Positions 21,240 through 31,004 of a stretch of 64,000 bases of DNA are shown here, piece after piece. The stretch is from Luteococcus japonicus (lineage in GTDB: Bacteria; Actinomycetota; Actinomycetes; Propionibacteriales; Propionibacteriaceae), in assembly GCF_003752415.1 (NCBI RefSeq), contig NZ_RKHG01000001.1, forward strand, positions 186,001 to 250,000, written 5' to 3'. Positions within the stretch are counted from its first letter, which is position 1, and every line of letters starts with the position of its first letter. Position numbers and translations under genes: made by a program. The notes beneath the pieces were generated by a model. It made no database searches, was not told the origin of the DNA, and saw nothing but the letters and a program-made list of their open reading frames with translations.

Positions 21240-21844
21240 GCCGCACCGCCACCGTGGAGCGCACCACCAGCGAGTCCACCATCAAGGTCTCGATCGACCT
21301 GGACGGCACCGGTGCCAGCACCATCAGCACCGGCGTCGGCTTCTACGACCACATGCTCACTGCACTGAGCAAGCACTCCGGCATCGACATGGAGGTCAGC
21401 TGCACCGGCGACGTGCACATCGACGGCCACCACAGCGTCGAGGACACGGCCATCGCGCTCGGGCAGGCCCTGCGACAGGCACTGGGGGACAAGGACGGCA
21501 TCACGCGCTACGGCGATGCGATGGTCCCGCTCGACGAGGCCCTGGCCCAGTGCGTCGTCGACGTCGCCGGCCGTCCCTACTGCGTGTGCACCGGCGAACC
21601 CGAGGGACAGGTCTACGCCCTGATCGGCGGCTCCGGCGTGCCCTATGCCGGCTCGATGACCTACCACGTCTTCGAGTCCTTCGCCCTCAACGCCGGCCTG
21701 TGCATCCACATGCGCCTGCTGGCGGGCCGCGATCCGCACCACATCGTCGAGGCGGAGTTCAAGGCACTGGCCCGGGCGCTGCGTACTGCCATCCGGCTGG
21801 ATCCCAGCGTAAAGGGCATCCCCAGCACCAAGGGCACGCTGTGA
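21236..21844 (+). CDS. hisB: Imidazoleglycerol-phosphate dehydratase
   Basis: The 202-residue monofunctional HisB dehydrates IGP. It has no N-terminal phosphatase domain, as is usual outside enterobacteria. The two duplicated Mn-binding motifs are present: [16 protein letters not shown] and [17 protein letters not shown], with the later [17 protein letters not shown]. Coupled by ATGA to hisC and by GTGA to hisH. Confidence 0.97.
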   Translation: MSRTATVERTTSESTIKVSIDLDGTGASTISTGVGFYDHMLTALSKHSGIDMEVSCTGDVHIDGHHSVEDTAIALGQALRQALGDKDGITRYGDAMVPLDEALAQCVVDVAGRPYCVCTGEPEGQVYALIGGSGVPYAGSMTYHVFESFALNAGLCIHMRLLAGRDPHHIVEAEFKALARALRTAIRLDPSVKGIPSTKGTL

Positions 21845-22449
21845 GGGTAGGCGTCCTGGACTACGGCTCGGGAAACCTCCACTCCGCCTGTCGCGCCCTG
21901 GAATCCGCCGGGGCCACCGTCGTGCTGAGCAGTGACCATGCGGCCCTGCGGGCCTGTGGGCGGCTGCTGGTGCCGGGCGTCGGTGCCTTCGCGGCGTGCA
22001 TGCAGGGGCTGCTGGCCGTGGGCGGCGACGACCTGGTGGCGCAGTGGGTGGCCGACGAGAAGCCGCTGCTGGGCATCTGCGTCGGACATCAGATCCTGTT
22101 CCGTGAGGGCACCGAGCACGGAACGCGGAGCGACGGTCTGGCGATCTTCGGAGGCACCGTCGAGCCATTGCGTTCCACCCGTCTGCCGCACATGGGGTGG
22201 AACGGGATCGAGGCACCGCAGGGTACGACGCTCTTCGACGGTCTGGGGAACGAACGCTTCTACTTCGTCCACTCCTACGGTGTGCACGAGGCCCCCGCAG
22301 ATTGCCTTGTCACGTGGGCAGAGCACGGGGGAGACCGGTTCGTCGCCGCGGTGGAGCGCGGAGCGGTCAGCTCCACCCAGTTCCACCCGGAGAAGTCCGG
22401 TCAGGCAGGCGCTCGGTTGCTGCGCAACTGGCTGACCACGGCACGCTGA
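21841..22449 (+). CDS. hisH: Imidazole glycerol phosphate synthase, glutaminase subunit
   Basis: HisH supplies ammonia from glutamine to HisF, which is not in this window. The 202 residues contain the class I amidotransferase nucleophile in [10 protein letters not shown] and the His-Glu pair in [12 protein letters not shown] 21841 overlaps the hisB stop by 4 bp and gives the family start [13 protein letters not shown] 39-bp gap with its own -10 separates it from priA. Confidence 0.95.
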   Translation: MRVGVLDYGSGNLHSACRALESAGATVVLSSDHAALRACGRLLVPGVGAFAACMQGLLAVGGDDLVAQWVADEKPLLGICVGHQILFREGTEHGTRSDGLAIFGGTVEPLRSTRLPHMGWNGIEAPQGTTLFDGLGNERFYFVHSYGVHEAPADCLVTWAEHGGDRFVAAVERGAVSSTQFHPEKSGQAGARLLRNWLTTAR

Positions 22450-22476
22450 GGGCCGGGTTCCTGTGCAGGCATGGGC

Positions 22477-22482
22477 TAGGGT
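22477..22482 (+). promoter_or_regulatory. Leaderless -10 element of priA
   Basis: TAGGGT lies 6 nt before the priA GTG start. This suggests an internal leaderless promoter that drives priA and the coupled reductase gene separately from hisDCBH. Confidence 0.5.
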
Positions 22483-22488
22483 TCAGTC

Positions 22489-23226
22489 GTGAATTCTCTT
22501 GTTCTGCTTCCCGCTGTCGATGTCCAGAATGGCCAGGCCGTGCAGCTCGTCCAGGGCGTGGCCGGTTCCGAGAAGGTCTTCGGTGACCCGCTCGAGGCTG
22601 CCCGCCGATGGCAGAGTGAAGGGGCCGAGTGGATCCACCTGGTGGACCTTGACGCCGCCTTCGGCCGGGGCAGCAATGCCGAGACCCTGGCCCGCATCGT
22701 GAACGAGCTCCACATCAACGTGGAGATGTCCGGTGGCATCCGCGACGACGAGAGTCTCGAGCGGGCGCTGGAGGCCGGCGCGCGTCGCGTGAACATCGGT
22801 ACCGCGGCCCTGGAGAACCCCGAGTGGTGCGAGAAGATCATCGCCGAGCACAGTGACCAGGTGGCCATCGGCCTGGACGTGAAGGGCACCCGGCTGGCCG
22901 CACGCGGCTGGACGGAGGAGGGCGGCGACCTCTTCGAGACGGTGCAGCGCCTCAACGATGCCGGCTGCCAGCGCTATGTCGTCACTGACGTGGCCAGCGA
23001 CGGCATGCTCACCGGCCCCAACTTCGAGCTGCTGGGGCAGGTGTGCGCCCGGACCGAGGCGGCCGTGGTGGCCAGCGGCGGCATCTCCACGCTGGAGGAC
23101 CTGCGCCAGCTACGCGGCCTGATCCCGATCGGCGTCGAGGGCGCGATCGTCGGAACAGCCCTCTACGTCGGCAACTTCACCCTGCCCGAGGCGCTCGAGG
23201 TCGCGAAGGCCGAGGTCGCGCGATGA
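22489..23226 (+). CDS. priA: HisA/PriA isomerase (probably dual histidine/tryptophan)
   Basis: A 245-residue TIM-barrel isomerase of the HisA family. In actinobacteria the PriA form acts on both ProFAR (histidine) and PRA (tryptophan). Seen are [32 protein letters not shown], the active-site aspartate in [14 protein letters not shown], and [13 protein letters not shown]. Whether the TrpF activity is present cannot be shown from this window alone. GTG 22489 is preceded by a leaderless -10. Its stop overlaps the next gene by 4 bp. Confidence 0.93.
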   Translation: MNSLVLLPAVDVQNGQAVQLVQGVAGSEKVFGDPLEAARRWQSEGAEWIHLVDLDAAFGRGSNAETLARIVNELHINVEMSGGIRDDESLERALEAGARRVNIGTAALENPEWCEKIIAEHSDQVAIGLDVKGTRLAARGWTEEGGDLFETVQRLNDAGCQRYVVTDVASDGMLTGPNFELLGQVCARTEAAVVASGGISTLEDLRQLRGLIPIGVEGAIVGTALYVGNFTLPEALEVAKAEVAR

Positions 23227-25580
23227 ACGCGGCCTTCGCGCAGGGCGCCCCCACCCACGTCCCGCCGCTGCTCGACGGCCGGCTGAAGGACCTCTTGGCG
23301 GGCAAGAAGATCGTGATGACCGGTGTCACCGGGTTCATCGGCGAGCAGATCCTGTGGAAGATCCTCACCGAACTGCCGGACACGCGTGCCGTGGTGCTGG
23401 TGCGTCCCAAGGGTTCGGTGAGCGCCGAACAACGCGTCGTGAGCCTGTTGAAGAAGCCCATCTTCAAGGAATTGGCTTCTGCTGTCGGTGGTGCGCAGGA
23501 ACTGCTGGACCAGCGCGTCGACGTCCTTTCCGGTGACCTGCCGAATGTTCCCGAGCTCCCGCGAGACCTCGACGTGGTCATCCACTGCGCCGGTGACGTC
23601 AGCTTCGACCCGCCTATCGACTCCGCCTTCAAGACCAACGTGTTGGGCACCCAGGCGCTGATGGAGGCCATCCGCGTCGCGTGCAGCGACGGGCAGGGCA
23701 CGCTGGTGCGCGTCCCGCACTATGTCCACATCTCCACCGCCTACACCGCGGGGCGGCGTCGCGGTGCCATCCCGGAGGCCGCGCACGAGCACGATGTTGA
23801 CTACCGCGTGGAGACCGAACAGGCTCTGGCGATGGGCAAGCTGGTGGAGGAGCAGAGCCGCACCGCGGAGATGCTGGCCACTCTGCGCAAGCAGGCGGAG
23901 CGCGAGCACCGGCAGGCCGGCTTCCTGACCACTGCCCACGACACGGAGCGTCGCCGCCAGGAATGGGTGAAGGCGAAGCTGGTGGAGGCTGGCACCGAGC
24001 GCGCGCGTTCCCTGGGCTGGACCGACGTCTACACCTTCGCCAAGGCGATGGGTGAGCGCGTGGTCGTTGACCTGGGCAAGGACTTCAAGGTCTCCATCGT
24101 GCGCCCCGCCATCGTGGAGTCCAGCCTGGTCCACCCCTACCCGGGATGGATCGAGGGCTTCAAGATGGCCGACCCGATCATCCTGGCCTACGGCAAGGGG
24201 CAGCTGAAGGAGTTCCCCGCCTCGCCGGATGCCGCGCTCGACATCGTGCCCTGTGACCATGTCGTCAACGCCATCATCGCGGCCTGCGCGACCGAACCGA
24301 CCATCGGCGAGCCGGAGTTCTACCACTGCTCCACCGGTGCCCGTAACCCGATGACCTTCCGGGAGATCTACGAGTACATCCGCGAGTACTTCGCGCAGCA
24401 CCCCTACACCCGCTCCGACGGCACGGTGGCCCCGCTGGCGACGTGGAAGTTCCCCGGCGAACAGCCGGTGCAGCGCTTCCTGGACGTCGCCGGGAAGGCA
24501 CATGGGGTGGGGGACCGCCTGGTCAGCTGGGCACCCCGAGGCAAGTACACCCGTCAAGCCGCCCTCGCCCTGGACAAGCAGGGCAAGCAGCTGGACTTCC
24601 TGCGTCGCTACCTGAGCCTCTACGGCGAGTACCTGCAGTCCCAGTTGCACTTCGTCGACGACTGCACGATGGCGCTGCACAACTCGCTGCACCCCGAGGA
24701 CCGGGAGGCCTTTGCCTTCGACACCTCCGCGGTGGACTGGCGCACGTACATGATGGAGATCCACACGCCCTCGATCACGGATCCGGTGCGTCGCCTGGAG
24801 GCGCTGCGCAATCGTCGCGGCAAGCGATCGAGCACCTTCAAGGAGCTGAAGCCCGCCGAGCCCGGCACGGTGCTGGCGGTCTTCGACCTGGACGGCACCG
24901 TGATGGACACCAATGTCGTCGAGACCTACCTGTGGGCCCGGCTGCCCGGCCTCTCCCCGGTGGGACGGGTGCGGGAGCTGGCCGAGGTGGCCGCGGCGCT
25001 CCCGGGCTACCTGGGCGCGGACCGCCGCGACCGCGCCAGCTTCCTGCGGTCCATGTACCGCCGGTACGCGGGCATGGAGATGAGCCGCCTGGAGTCCTAT
25101 GTCGACGAGCAGATGGCCCCCTTCGTCAAGGACCGTCTCTCGCCGGAGGCCCTGGCGCGGATCGAGGAGCACCGGGCCGCCGGACACACCACCGTCCTGC
25201 TGACAGGCGTGATCCGCCCCCTGACCCGTCCGCTGGAAGACCTCTTCGACGTGATTGTCGCCGCGGAGCTGGCCACCGATGCCCATGGCGTGTGCACGGG
25301 CTTCCTGACCTCGCCTCCCATGGTGGGCGAGTCGCGCAGCGCCTGGTTGCGGCACTATGCGGAGCTGCACGGCATCGACCTGTCGAAGTCCTTCGCCTAT
25401 GCCGACAGCCACGTGGACCTGCCGATGCTGACCACCGTCGGGAATCCGGTGGCGGTCCAGCCAGATGTGGGCCTGCTGCGCGCCGCCCGCAAGAACGGCT
25501 GGAGCGTGGTGGACTGGCATGCCGACCGTTCCATCCACCGCTGGAAGCTGCCGCGACGCGCCGAACAGACAGCCCGTTGA
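23223..25580 (+). CDS. Fatty acyl-CoA reductase-like domain fused to HAD hydrolase
   Basis: The 785-residue protein joins two parts. Residues about 28-430 are a fatty acyl-CoA reductase/SDR domain with the NAD(P) motif TGVTGFIG (33-40) and a catalytic YTFAK (near 270). Residues about 550-770 are a HAD-IB phosphatase-like domain with [10 protein letters not shown], a central TGV motif and [11 protein letters not shown]. The first part would reduce an acyl-CoA to an aldehyde or alcohol, as for ether lipid or wax synthesis. The HAD part may remove a phosphate from a lipid intermediate. Substrates are inferred. ATG 23223 overlaps the priA stop (ATGA), so it is coupled to histidine synthesis genes. 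Confidence 0.85.
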   Translation: MNAAFAQGAPTHVPPLLDGRLKDLLAGKKIVMTGVTGFIGEQILWKILTELPDTRAVVLVRPKGSVSAEQRVVSLLKKPIFKELASAVGGAQELLDQRVDVLSGDLPNVPELPRDLDVVIHCAGDVSFDPPIDSAFKTNVLGTQALMEAIRVACSDGQGTLVRVPHYVHISTAYTAGRRRGAIPEAAHEHDVDYRVETEQALAMGKLVEEQSRTAEMLATLRKQAEREHRQAGFLTTAHDTERRRQEWVKAKLVEAGTERARSLGWTDVYTFAKAMGERVVVDLGKDFKVSIVRPAIVESSLVHPYPGWIEGFKMADPIILAYGKGQLKEFPASPDAALDIVPCDHVVNAIIAACATEPTIGEPEFYHCSTGARNPMTFREIYEYIREYFAQHPYTRSDGTVAPLATWKFPGEQPVQRFLDVAGKAHGVGDRLVSWAPRGKYTRQAALALDKQGKQLDFLRRYLSLYGEYLQSQLHFVDDCTMALHNSLHPEDREAFAFDTSAVDWRTYMMEIHTPSITDPVRRLEALRNRRGKRSSTFKELKPAEPGTVLAVFDLDGTVMDTNVVETYLWARLPGLSPVGRVRELAEVAAALPGYLGADRRDRASFLRSMYRRYAGMEMSRLESYVDEQMAPFVKDRLSPEALARIEEHRAAGHTTVLLTGVIRPLTRPLEDLFDVIVAAELATDAHGVCTGFLTSPPMVGESRSAWLRHYAELHGIDLSKSFAYADSHVDLPMLTTVGNPVAVQPDVGLLRAARKNGWSVVDWHADRSIHRWKLPRRAEQTAR

Positions 25581-25642
25581 CCCGGCGGATCCACGCGGCC
25601 CCATGATGGGTAGGGTGGAAGTCCCCCCATCTGAGGAGCAGC

Positions 25643-26665
25643 GTGGATCCGTTCGTTGAGGGCAGTCTCGAGTGGTCCAGTCTGGAGGATTCGGACCTGG
25701 GGCAACTCGCCGAACTGCGCATGGCCTTGGAGTACTTCGACGACCCTGTCCAAAGACTGGGTCTGCCGGAACTGCGTGAGCACTTCCACGCGCCGGGCGC
25801 CAACCCGGGAATGGACGCCGTGGTGGGACGGGACAAGGGCGGCACCATCGTCGCCTATGGCTGGAACCACCTGCACGGCTCTGACGTGGGGGAGCCCCAG
25901 ATCTGGCTCGACGGGGGAGTGCACCCGGCATGGCGCCACCAGCACATCGGCCGAGGCATCGTCGAGTGGCAGGTCGCTCGCGGGCAGGAATGGCTCGACG
26001 AGGCCCACGCCCAGGACCCGGCCGTGTGCCATGTGATGCTGAGCCGCTATGTGGACGAGAAGTTCGACGGGTATGCGCGGATGATCGAGGGCGTGGGCTT
26101 CACACCCAGACGGTGGTACTTCGACATGCACGCCCAGTTCAGCGATGAGTGGGGCCACTCGCAGCTGCCCCCGGTGCCACCGACCGACGGGATCCAGCTG
26201 CAGCCCTTCCACCCGGAGCTCAGCGAGGCGGTGCGCCGAGCCCACAACGAGGCCTTCGCGGAGGTACCGGGCGTGCACGCCGTCTCCCGGGCCGCCTGGG
26301 AGCACTCGATGCGGCGCCATGCCGCCCGGCCGCAGTGGTCCTGGGTGGCCACCATGGCCGGCGAGGTGGTGGGTTATGCGATGAACTGCGCCAATGTGCA
26401 GGACTGGGACTCCTTGGGCTACCAGGAGGGGTGGACCGACCGGCTGGGTGTCCGGCCCGCGTGGCGCGGCCACAACCTGGGGCCCGCACTGCTGATCGCC
26501 TCCATGCGTTCCTTCCTGGACGCAGGGCTGGGCGGAGCTGGTCTGGGCGTGGACACCATCAACCCGGAGGGTGCACTGGACCTGTTCGAGTCCGTGGGCT
26601 ACGAATCGGAGGAGATGGTGGTCCTCTACGGACGCGAGTTACGGGTGGACGGGGCAAGCGGCTAG
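25643..26665 (+). CDS. Tandem GNAT-type acetyltransferase
   Basis: The 340-residue protein looks like two GNAT folds. The first has GGVHPAWRHQHIGRGIVEWQV (about residues 91-111) and the second has LGVRPAWRGHNLGPALLIASM (about 270-290), each an acetyl-CoA-binding R/Q-x-x-G segment. Actinobacterial proteins of this layout include mycothiol-synthase-like enzymes, but no specific substrate is claimed. GTG 25643 has GAGGAG close before it, and a TAGGGT box lies at 25611-25616. It stands alone between the reductase fusion and yebC. Confidence 0.8.
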   Translation: MDPFVEGSLEWSSLEDSDLGQLAELRMALEYFDDPVQRLGLPELREHFHAPGANPGMDAVVGRDKGGTIVAYGWNHLHGSDVGEPQIWLDGGVHPAWRHQHIGRGIVEWQVARGQEWLDEAHAQDPAVCHVMLSRYVDEKFDGYARMIEGVGFTPRRWYFDMHAQFSDEWGHSQLPPVPPTDGIQLQPFHPELSEAVRRAHNEAFAEVPGVHAVSRAAWEHSMRRHAARPQWSWVATMAGEVVGYAMNCANVQDWDSLGYQEGWTDRLGVRPAWRGHNLGPALLIASMRSFLDAGLGGAGLGVDTINPEGALDLFESVGYESEEMVVLYGRELRVDGASG

Positions 26666-26668
26666 CAT
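26663..26668 (+). promoter_or_regulatory. Likely -10 element of yebC
   Basis: TAGCAT lies 39 nt before the yebC ATG and overlaps the stop of the GNAT gene. A GAGGTGAGG ribosome-binding region follows it. Confidence 0.4.
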
Positions 26669-26706
26669 TGGCCGGCAGGAATTTCCACGAGAGGTGAGGT
26701 TGACGC

Positions 26707-27507
26707 ATGAGCGGTCACTCCAAATGGGCCACGACGAAGCACAAGAAGGCCGTCATCGATGCCAAGCGCGGCAAGCTGTTCGCCAAGCTGATCAAGAACA
26801 TCGAGGTTGCGGCGCGCGTTGGCGGCGGTGACCCCGGCGGAAACCCCACCCTCTACGACGCGATCCAGAAGGCCAAGAAGACCTCGGTTCCCAATGACAA
26901 CATCGATCGCGCCGTCAAGCGTGGTTCGGGTGTCGGCGCCGATGCCGTCAACTACGAGACGATCATGTACGAGGCGTACGGCCAGGCCGGCGTCGCGATC
27001 CTGATCGAGTGCCTCACGGACAACCGCAACCGCGCCGTCTCCGAGGTCCGTGTGGCCGTCACCCGCAATGGTGGCACCATCGCCGACGGCGGTTCGGTGC
27101 AGCGCCTGTTCGAGCGCAAGGGCGTCGTCACCGTTGCCAAGACCATGGAGATCCCGGGAGAGGGCCGCAAAACCGAGACCCGTGAGATCACCGAGGACGA
27201 GCTGCTCGAGGCCACCATCGAGGCCAATGTCGAGGATGTCAACGACAATGGCGACGAGTTCGAGCTGGTCTGCGACCCCAACGACATGGTCGAGGTCCGC
27301 AAGGCCGTCCAGGCCGCCGGCATCGACTACAACTCCGCCGATGTCGCCTTCGTGCCCACCTTCGGGCAGGTCGTCTCCGAGCGCGAGGTCGTCGAGAAGA
27401 TCGAGAAGCTCGTCGACGCCTTGGAAGAGTCCGACGACGTGCAGAATGTCTACACCAATGTCGAGCTCAGCCCCGAGCTGCAGGCCGAGATGGACGCCGA
27501 GGACTGA
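26707..27507 (+). CDS. yebC: YebC/PmpR family protein
   Basis: The 266-residue protein begins with the invariant [20 protein letters not shown]. Later YebC landmarks are [19 protein letters not shown] and [19 protein letters not shown]. The family acts as a DNA-binding regulator in some bacteria and as a ribosome-associated factor that relieves stalling in others; the role here is not defined. It commonly lies upstream of ruvC, as here, but the TRIC gene is inserted in the opposite direction between them. Confidence 0.96.
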   Translation: MSGHSKWATTKHKKAVIDAKRGKLFAKLIKNIEVAARVGGGDPGGNPTLYDAIQKAKKTSVPNDNIDRAVKRGSGVGADAVNYETIMYEAYGQAGVAILIECLTDNRNRAVSEVRVAVTRNGGTIADGGSVQRLFERKGVVTVAKTMEIPGEGRKTETREITEDELLEATIEANVEDVNDNGDEFELVCDPNDMVEVRKAVQAAGIDYNSADVAFVPTFGQVVSEREVVEKIEKLVDALEESDDVQNVYTNVELSPELQAEMDAED

Positions 27508-27526
27508 TCCACCGACTTTGCCTGAG

Positions 27527-27568
27527 CGGCCCCCTTTTGACGTGCTCCTGAGCCCGTCGAGGGGGCCG
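27527..27568. terminator. Inverted repeat between convergent yebC and TRIC gene
   Basis: CGGCCCCC (27527-27534) and GGGGGCCG (27561-27568) are perfect 8-bp arms around a 26-nt loop. The loop contains CCTGAGCCCGTCGAGGG, a repeat-like sequence also seen in degenerate form at 12300. It is probably a bidirectional terminator. Confidence 0.5.
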
Positions 27569-27569
27569 T

Positions 27570-28178
27570 TCATTCGCGTTCGGGGCGCCGCGGGGTCGGT
27601 GACTTCCAGTTGAACTTCACCGCGGCGATCCGCAGGGCGCAGACAAGGGCCACCAGGAGCCACTGCGTGAGCGGTCCGCCAAGCCCGAGCCGCTGCGTGA
27701 CATCCACCAGCACGGACCCCAGCAGGGCAGGCAGCGCGTAGAGCTCGGGGGAGAAGACGCTGGGCACCTGTCCGGCCAGCACGTCGCGGATGGCCCCACC
27801 TCCGGCAGCGGTGATCACTCCCACCAGGATGGCCTCCATCCCGGGGTGTCCGGCGTTGATGGCGGTCAACGTGCCGGTGACGCAGAAGGCGGCCAGCCCG
27901 ACGGCGTCGGCCACCAGCACCAGGCGTCGCAGTCTCTCGACGGTGCCCTCGAAGAAGAAGGTGAACAGGCCGGCCCCCAGCGCCAGCACCACCAGGGGAA
28001 GGTTCGTGATGTTGCGTGGGGGTGTGATGCCCAACAGCAGGTCCCGGACGATGCCGCCACCGAGGGCGGTGACAACGGCCAGGGTCAGGATCCCGAAGAT
28101 GTCGAAATGGCGGCGCACGCCCACCAGTCCGCCGGACAGGGCGAAGGCGAACACACCGATGACATCAAGCAATTCCAC
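27570..28178 (-). CDS. TRIC-like membrane protein (UPF0126, YadS/YicG type)
   Basis: The 202-residue, seven-helix protein contains the duplicated family motif GGGxxRD (ALGGGIVRDLLLG and AAGGGAIRDVLAG) and proline kinks typical of trimeric cation channel homologues. The bacterial members are thought to be ion channels or glycine-related transporters. The function here is not settled. It is convergent with yebC and divergent from ruvC, with 66 bp before ruvC. Confidence 0.88.
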   Translation of the reverse strand: MELLDVIGVFAFALSGGLVGVRRHFDIFGILTLAVVTALGGGIVRDLLLGITPPRNITNLPLVVLALGAGLFTFFFEGTVERLRRLVLVADAVGLAAFCVTGTLTAINAGHPGMEAILVGVITAAGGGAIRDVLAGQVPSVFSPELYALPALLGSVLVDVTQRLGLGGPLTQWLLVALVCALRIAAVKFNWKSPTPRRPERE

Positions 28179-28196
28179 CCCTCGACCCTACTGGAG

Positions 28197-28218
28197 TAGG
28201 ATTCCGAACATCTGTTCG
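28197..28218 (+). promoter_or_regulatory. ruvCAB promoter with LexA (SOS) box
   Basis: A TAGGAT -10 (28197-28202) is followed directly by CGAACATCTGTTCG (28205-28218), a perfect match to the actinobacterial LexA consensus CGAAC-N4-GTTCG. The box would cover the transcription start, so LexA should block initiation until DNA damage. Confidence 0.85.
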
Positions 28219-28244
28219 AGAGTTGCTGTGGCCGGGAGGTTGGT

Positions 28245-28790
28245 GTGCGAGTTCTGGGTGTGGATCCCGGCCTGACCCGGTGTGGCATCGGGATCGTGGA
28301 CGGCGTTCCCGGACGGCAGCTGGATCTGGTGGGTGTCGGTGTGGTGCGCACCCCGCACGACCTGGACCACGCCCAGCGCCTGCTGCGGATCCACGACGGC
28401 ATCGAGGAATGGGTGGTCAGCCACCGGCCCGATGCGATCGCGGTGGAGCGGGTCTTCGCCCAGCACAACCTTCAGTCGGTCACCGGGACCAGTCAGGCCG
28501 CGGGCATCGCGATGATGATCGCGGCCCGGCACTCCATCCCCGTCGCCCTGCACACGCCCAGTGAGGTCAAGGCGGCCATCACCGGCTCCGGGCGGGCCGA
28601 CAAGGCCCAGGTGGGCGCGATGGTCGCCCGAATCCTGAAGCTGGCTGAACCCCCGAAACCCGCGGATGCCGCCGATGCGGTGGGTCTGGCCATCTGCCAT
28701 GTCTGGCGCGGAGCCGCCACCAACCGCTATGCCGAGGCCGTTGAGAGGGCCCGTGCCACACCCCGTCGCAGTTATAGGAGCCATGCATGA
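28245..28790 (+). CDS. ruvC: Holliday junction resolvase
   Basis: RuvC cuts Holliday junctions symmetrically. The 181 residues carry the acidic active site: Asp in [16 protein letters not shown], Glu in [10 protein letters not shown], and the final aspartates in [18 protein letters not shown] 28245 has GGGAGG just upstream and gives the family N-terminus. First gene of ruvCAB, behind a LexA box, and coupled by ATGA to ruvA. Confidence 0.97.
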   Translation: MRVLGVDPGLTRCGIGIVDGVPGRQLDLVGVGVVRTPHDLDHAQRLLRIHDGIEEWVVSHRPDAIAVERVFAQHNLQSVTGTSQAAGIAMMIAARHSIPVALHTPSEVKAAITGSGRADKAQVGAMVARILKLAEPPKPADAADAVGLAICHVWRGAATNRYAEAVERARATPRRSYRSHA

Positions 28791-29392
28791 TCAGTCACCT
28801 CACTGGTACCGTCGCCGCCATCGGCGCCACCTACGTGGTGCTGGACGTCAACGGCTTCGGGATGCGGACCCTGTGCACCCCGGCCACCGCAGCCTCGGTG
28901 CGGCTGGACGCCACCAGCACCCTGCACACGTCGATGGTGGTCCGTGAGGACTCGATGACACTCTACGGCTTCGCCTCGGCCGACGAGCGTGACCTGTTCG
29001 AGCTGGTGCAGTCCGCCAGCGGCATCGGGCCCAAGATCGCCCAGGCCGTGGTCAGCGTGATGAGCCCAGACGACTTCCGGGCCGCGATCGCTTCGGAGAA
29101 CCTCGTCGCGCTGTGCAAGGTACCCGGCATCGGACGCAAGGGCGCGCAGAAGATGGTGATCGAGCTCAAGGACAAGGTCAACGCCCTGGGGGCCGTGACC
29201 GCGCCCACGCCGAGCGGTGCCGGTGCCGCGCAATGGCGGGAGCAGGTTTCCGACGGGCTGCAGGGGCTGGGCTGGTCCGCGAAGGACGCCGAGGCTGCCT
29301 GCGACAATGTCGCCCACCTGGTGGACGAGGACCCGGGCGTCGGCATCGCGGTGCTGATGCGCCAGGCCCTGGTCTCCCTGGCGCGCAAGTAG
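28787..29392 (+). CDS. ruvA: Holliday junction DNA helicase subunit A
   Basis: RuvA (201 residues) binds the junction and loads RuvB. It has an N-terminal OB-fold ([20 protein letters not shown]), helix-hairpin-helix motifs ([14 protein letters not shown] and [20 protein letters not shown]) and a C-terminal RuvB-contacting domain ([16 protein letters not shown]). It overlaps ruvC by 4 bp. Confidence 0.97.
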   Translation: MISHLTGTVAAIGATYVVLDVNGFGMRTLCTPATAASVRLDATSTLHTSMVVREDSMTLYGFASADERDLFELVQSASGIGPKIAQAVVSVMSPDDFRAAIASENLVALCKVPGIGRKGAQKMVIELKDKVNALGAVTAPTPSGAGAAQWREQVSDGLQGLGWSAKDAEAACDNVAHLVDEDPGVGIAVLMRQALVSLARK

Positions 29393-29402
29393 GGTTGAGC
29401 AC

Positions 29403-30422
29403 GTGGAACATTCACCCGTCGACCCGCACGCCGAACCGGAGGAACGCGCCGTCGAGGCCGCCCTGCGCCCCTCACGCCTCGCGGACTTCGAGGGCCAGCC
29501 CCGGGTCAGCGACCAGCTGGGGCTGGTGCTCGAGGCGGCACGGCATCGCGGCTCGACGCCGGACCACGTGCTGCTCTCCGGCCCACCGGGCCTGGGCAAG
29601 ACGACGCTGGCCATGATCATCGCGGCAGAGATGGGGACGCAGCTGCGCATCAGCTCCGGCCCGGCGATCCAGCATGCGGGAGACCTGGCGGCGATCCTGT
29701 CCGGCCTGACGGAGGGGGAGGTCTTCTTCCTCGACGAGATCCACCGGATGAGCCGCCCTGCGGAGGAGATGCTCTACCTGGCGATGGAGGACTTCCGGGT
29801 GGACGTCGTGGTGGGCAAGGGGCCTGGGGCGACGGCGATCCCGATCGACATCCCACCCTTCACGCTGGTGGGGGCCACCACTCGTTCCGGCATGCTGCCC
29901 GGCCCACTGCGTGACCGTTTCGGCTTCACCGCGAACCTGGACTTCTACGATGCCAACGCGTTGCAGCACATCGTGATGCGCTCGGCCGACGTGCTGGGCG
30001 TGGCCCTGGATGCCGCCTCCGGCATGGAGATCGCCTCCCGGTCGCGCGGCACGCCCCGCATTGCGAATCGGCTGCTGCGTCGGGTGCGGGACTACGCCGA
30101 GGTCAAACACGCGGGCCGGGTGGATCCGCGCATCACGTCGGAGGCGCTGGAGCTCTACGAGGTCGACCCGCTGGGGCTGGACCGGCTGGACCGTGCGGTG
30201 CTGGAGAGCATCTGCACCAAGTTCGGCGGTGGTCCGGTGGGCCTGTCGACGCTGGCGATCAGTGTGGGCGAGGAGACCGAGACCGTCGAGGAGGTCGCCG
30301 AACCCTTCCTGGTCCGGCTCGGCTTCCTGATGCGTACCCCGCGCGGCCGGGTGGCCACCGTCAGGGCCTGGCAGCACCTGGGGCTGACGCCCCCGGCACA
30401 GCAGGACCTGTTCGGCGCCTGA
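29403..30422 (+). CDS. ruvB: Holliday junction branch migration ATPase
   Basis: RuvB (339 residues) is the AAA+ motor of branch migration. It shows Walker A ([13 protein letters not shown]), Walker B (FFLDEIHRM), sensor residues ([20 protein letters not shown]) and a C-terminal winged helix ([13 protein letters not shown]). GTG 29403 follows ruvA by 10 bp in the SOS-controlled operon. Confidence 0.97.
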   Translation: MEHSPVDPHAEPEERAVEAALRPSRLADFEGQPRVSDQLGLVLEAARHRGSTPDHVLLSGPPGLGKTTLAMIIAAEMGTQLRISSGPAIQHAGDLAAILSGLTEGEVFFLDEIHRMSRPAEEMLYLAMEDFRVDVVVGKGPGATAIPIDIPPFTLVGATTRSGMLPGPLRDRFGFTANLDFYDANALQHIVMRSADVLGVALDAASGMEIASRSRGTPRIANRLLRRVRDYAEVKHAGRVDPRITSEALELYEVDPLGLDRLDRAVLESICTKFGGGPVGLSTLAISVGEETETVEEVAEPFLVRLGFLMRTPRGRVATVRAWQHLGLTPPAQQDLFGA

Positions 30423-30558
30423 GATGCTTCGCGGCACCGAGTGGCCTGTTGAATCGTGCCTGCACGGAGTCAGTGGGTACGCTGTCCGATGGGCCGTGCC
30501 GAGTTCCGCGCGCAGCCGGCCCGTGACGACTTCGTCCTCGACGGAAGGCAACCCCTTG

Positions 30559-30969
30559 ATGACTCCGATGTTCGCTGGTGGCAGCATGCTGCTGTGGATG
30601 GTGGTTGGCCTGCTGGTCTTCACCTTTCTCATGCAGCGGCCGATGAAGAAGCAGGCCGAGGCCCAGCGCAAGGTGCGTGAGTCGATCACCGACGGCAGCC
30701 GGGTGCTGCTCACCAGCCAGTTCTTCGGCACCGTGACGCACGTGGGTGACGAGCAGCTGATCGTCGAGATCGCTCCGGGCGTGGAGGTCACCGCCATGAA
30801 GCAGGCCGTGATCCGCGTGGTGGAGCCCCAGGAGGAGGAGTTCGAGTTCGCGGACGAGCTCCCCTGGACAAGCTCGGGCACTGAGCCGACAGGTTCGGAG
30901 TACGCGGCGGATGCGGCGGCCGAGCCCGTCGAGGCCGCCGACGGCACTCCTGACACCCGCCAGATCTGA
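30559..30969 (+). CDS. yajC: Preprotein translocase accessory subunit YajC
   Basis: YajC is the small membrane partner of SecDF. The 136-residue protein has one N-terminal membrane helix (about residues 5-25), the basic QRPMKKQAEAQRKVRESI segment, a compact domain (GSRVLLTSQFFGTVTHVGDE) and an acidic, Ala-rich tail. ATG 30559 was chosen because the family helix starts immediately. A GGAAGG lies 10 nt upstream. It leads the yajC-secD-secF group. Confidence 0.93.
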   Translation: MTPMFAGGSMLLWMVVGLLVFTFLMQRPMKKQAEAQRKVRESITDGSRVLLTSQFFGTVTHVGDEQLIVEIAPGVEVTAMKQAVIRVVEPQEEEFEFADELPWTSSGTEPTGSEYAADAAAEPVEAADGTPDTRQI

Positions 30970-31004
30970 ACCGCCCCGCGGACCCCCTGACAAGGACAAC
31001 AACT

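Noticed and set aside
23163-25931. 922-codon minus-strand frame opposite the reductase-HAD fusion
   Set aside because: No recognisable domain; overlaps a gene with clear NAD and HAD motifs on the plus strand.
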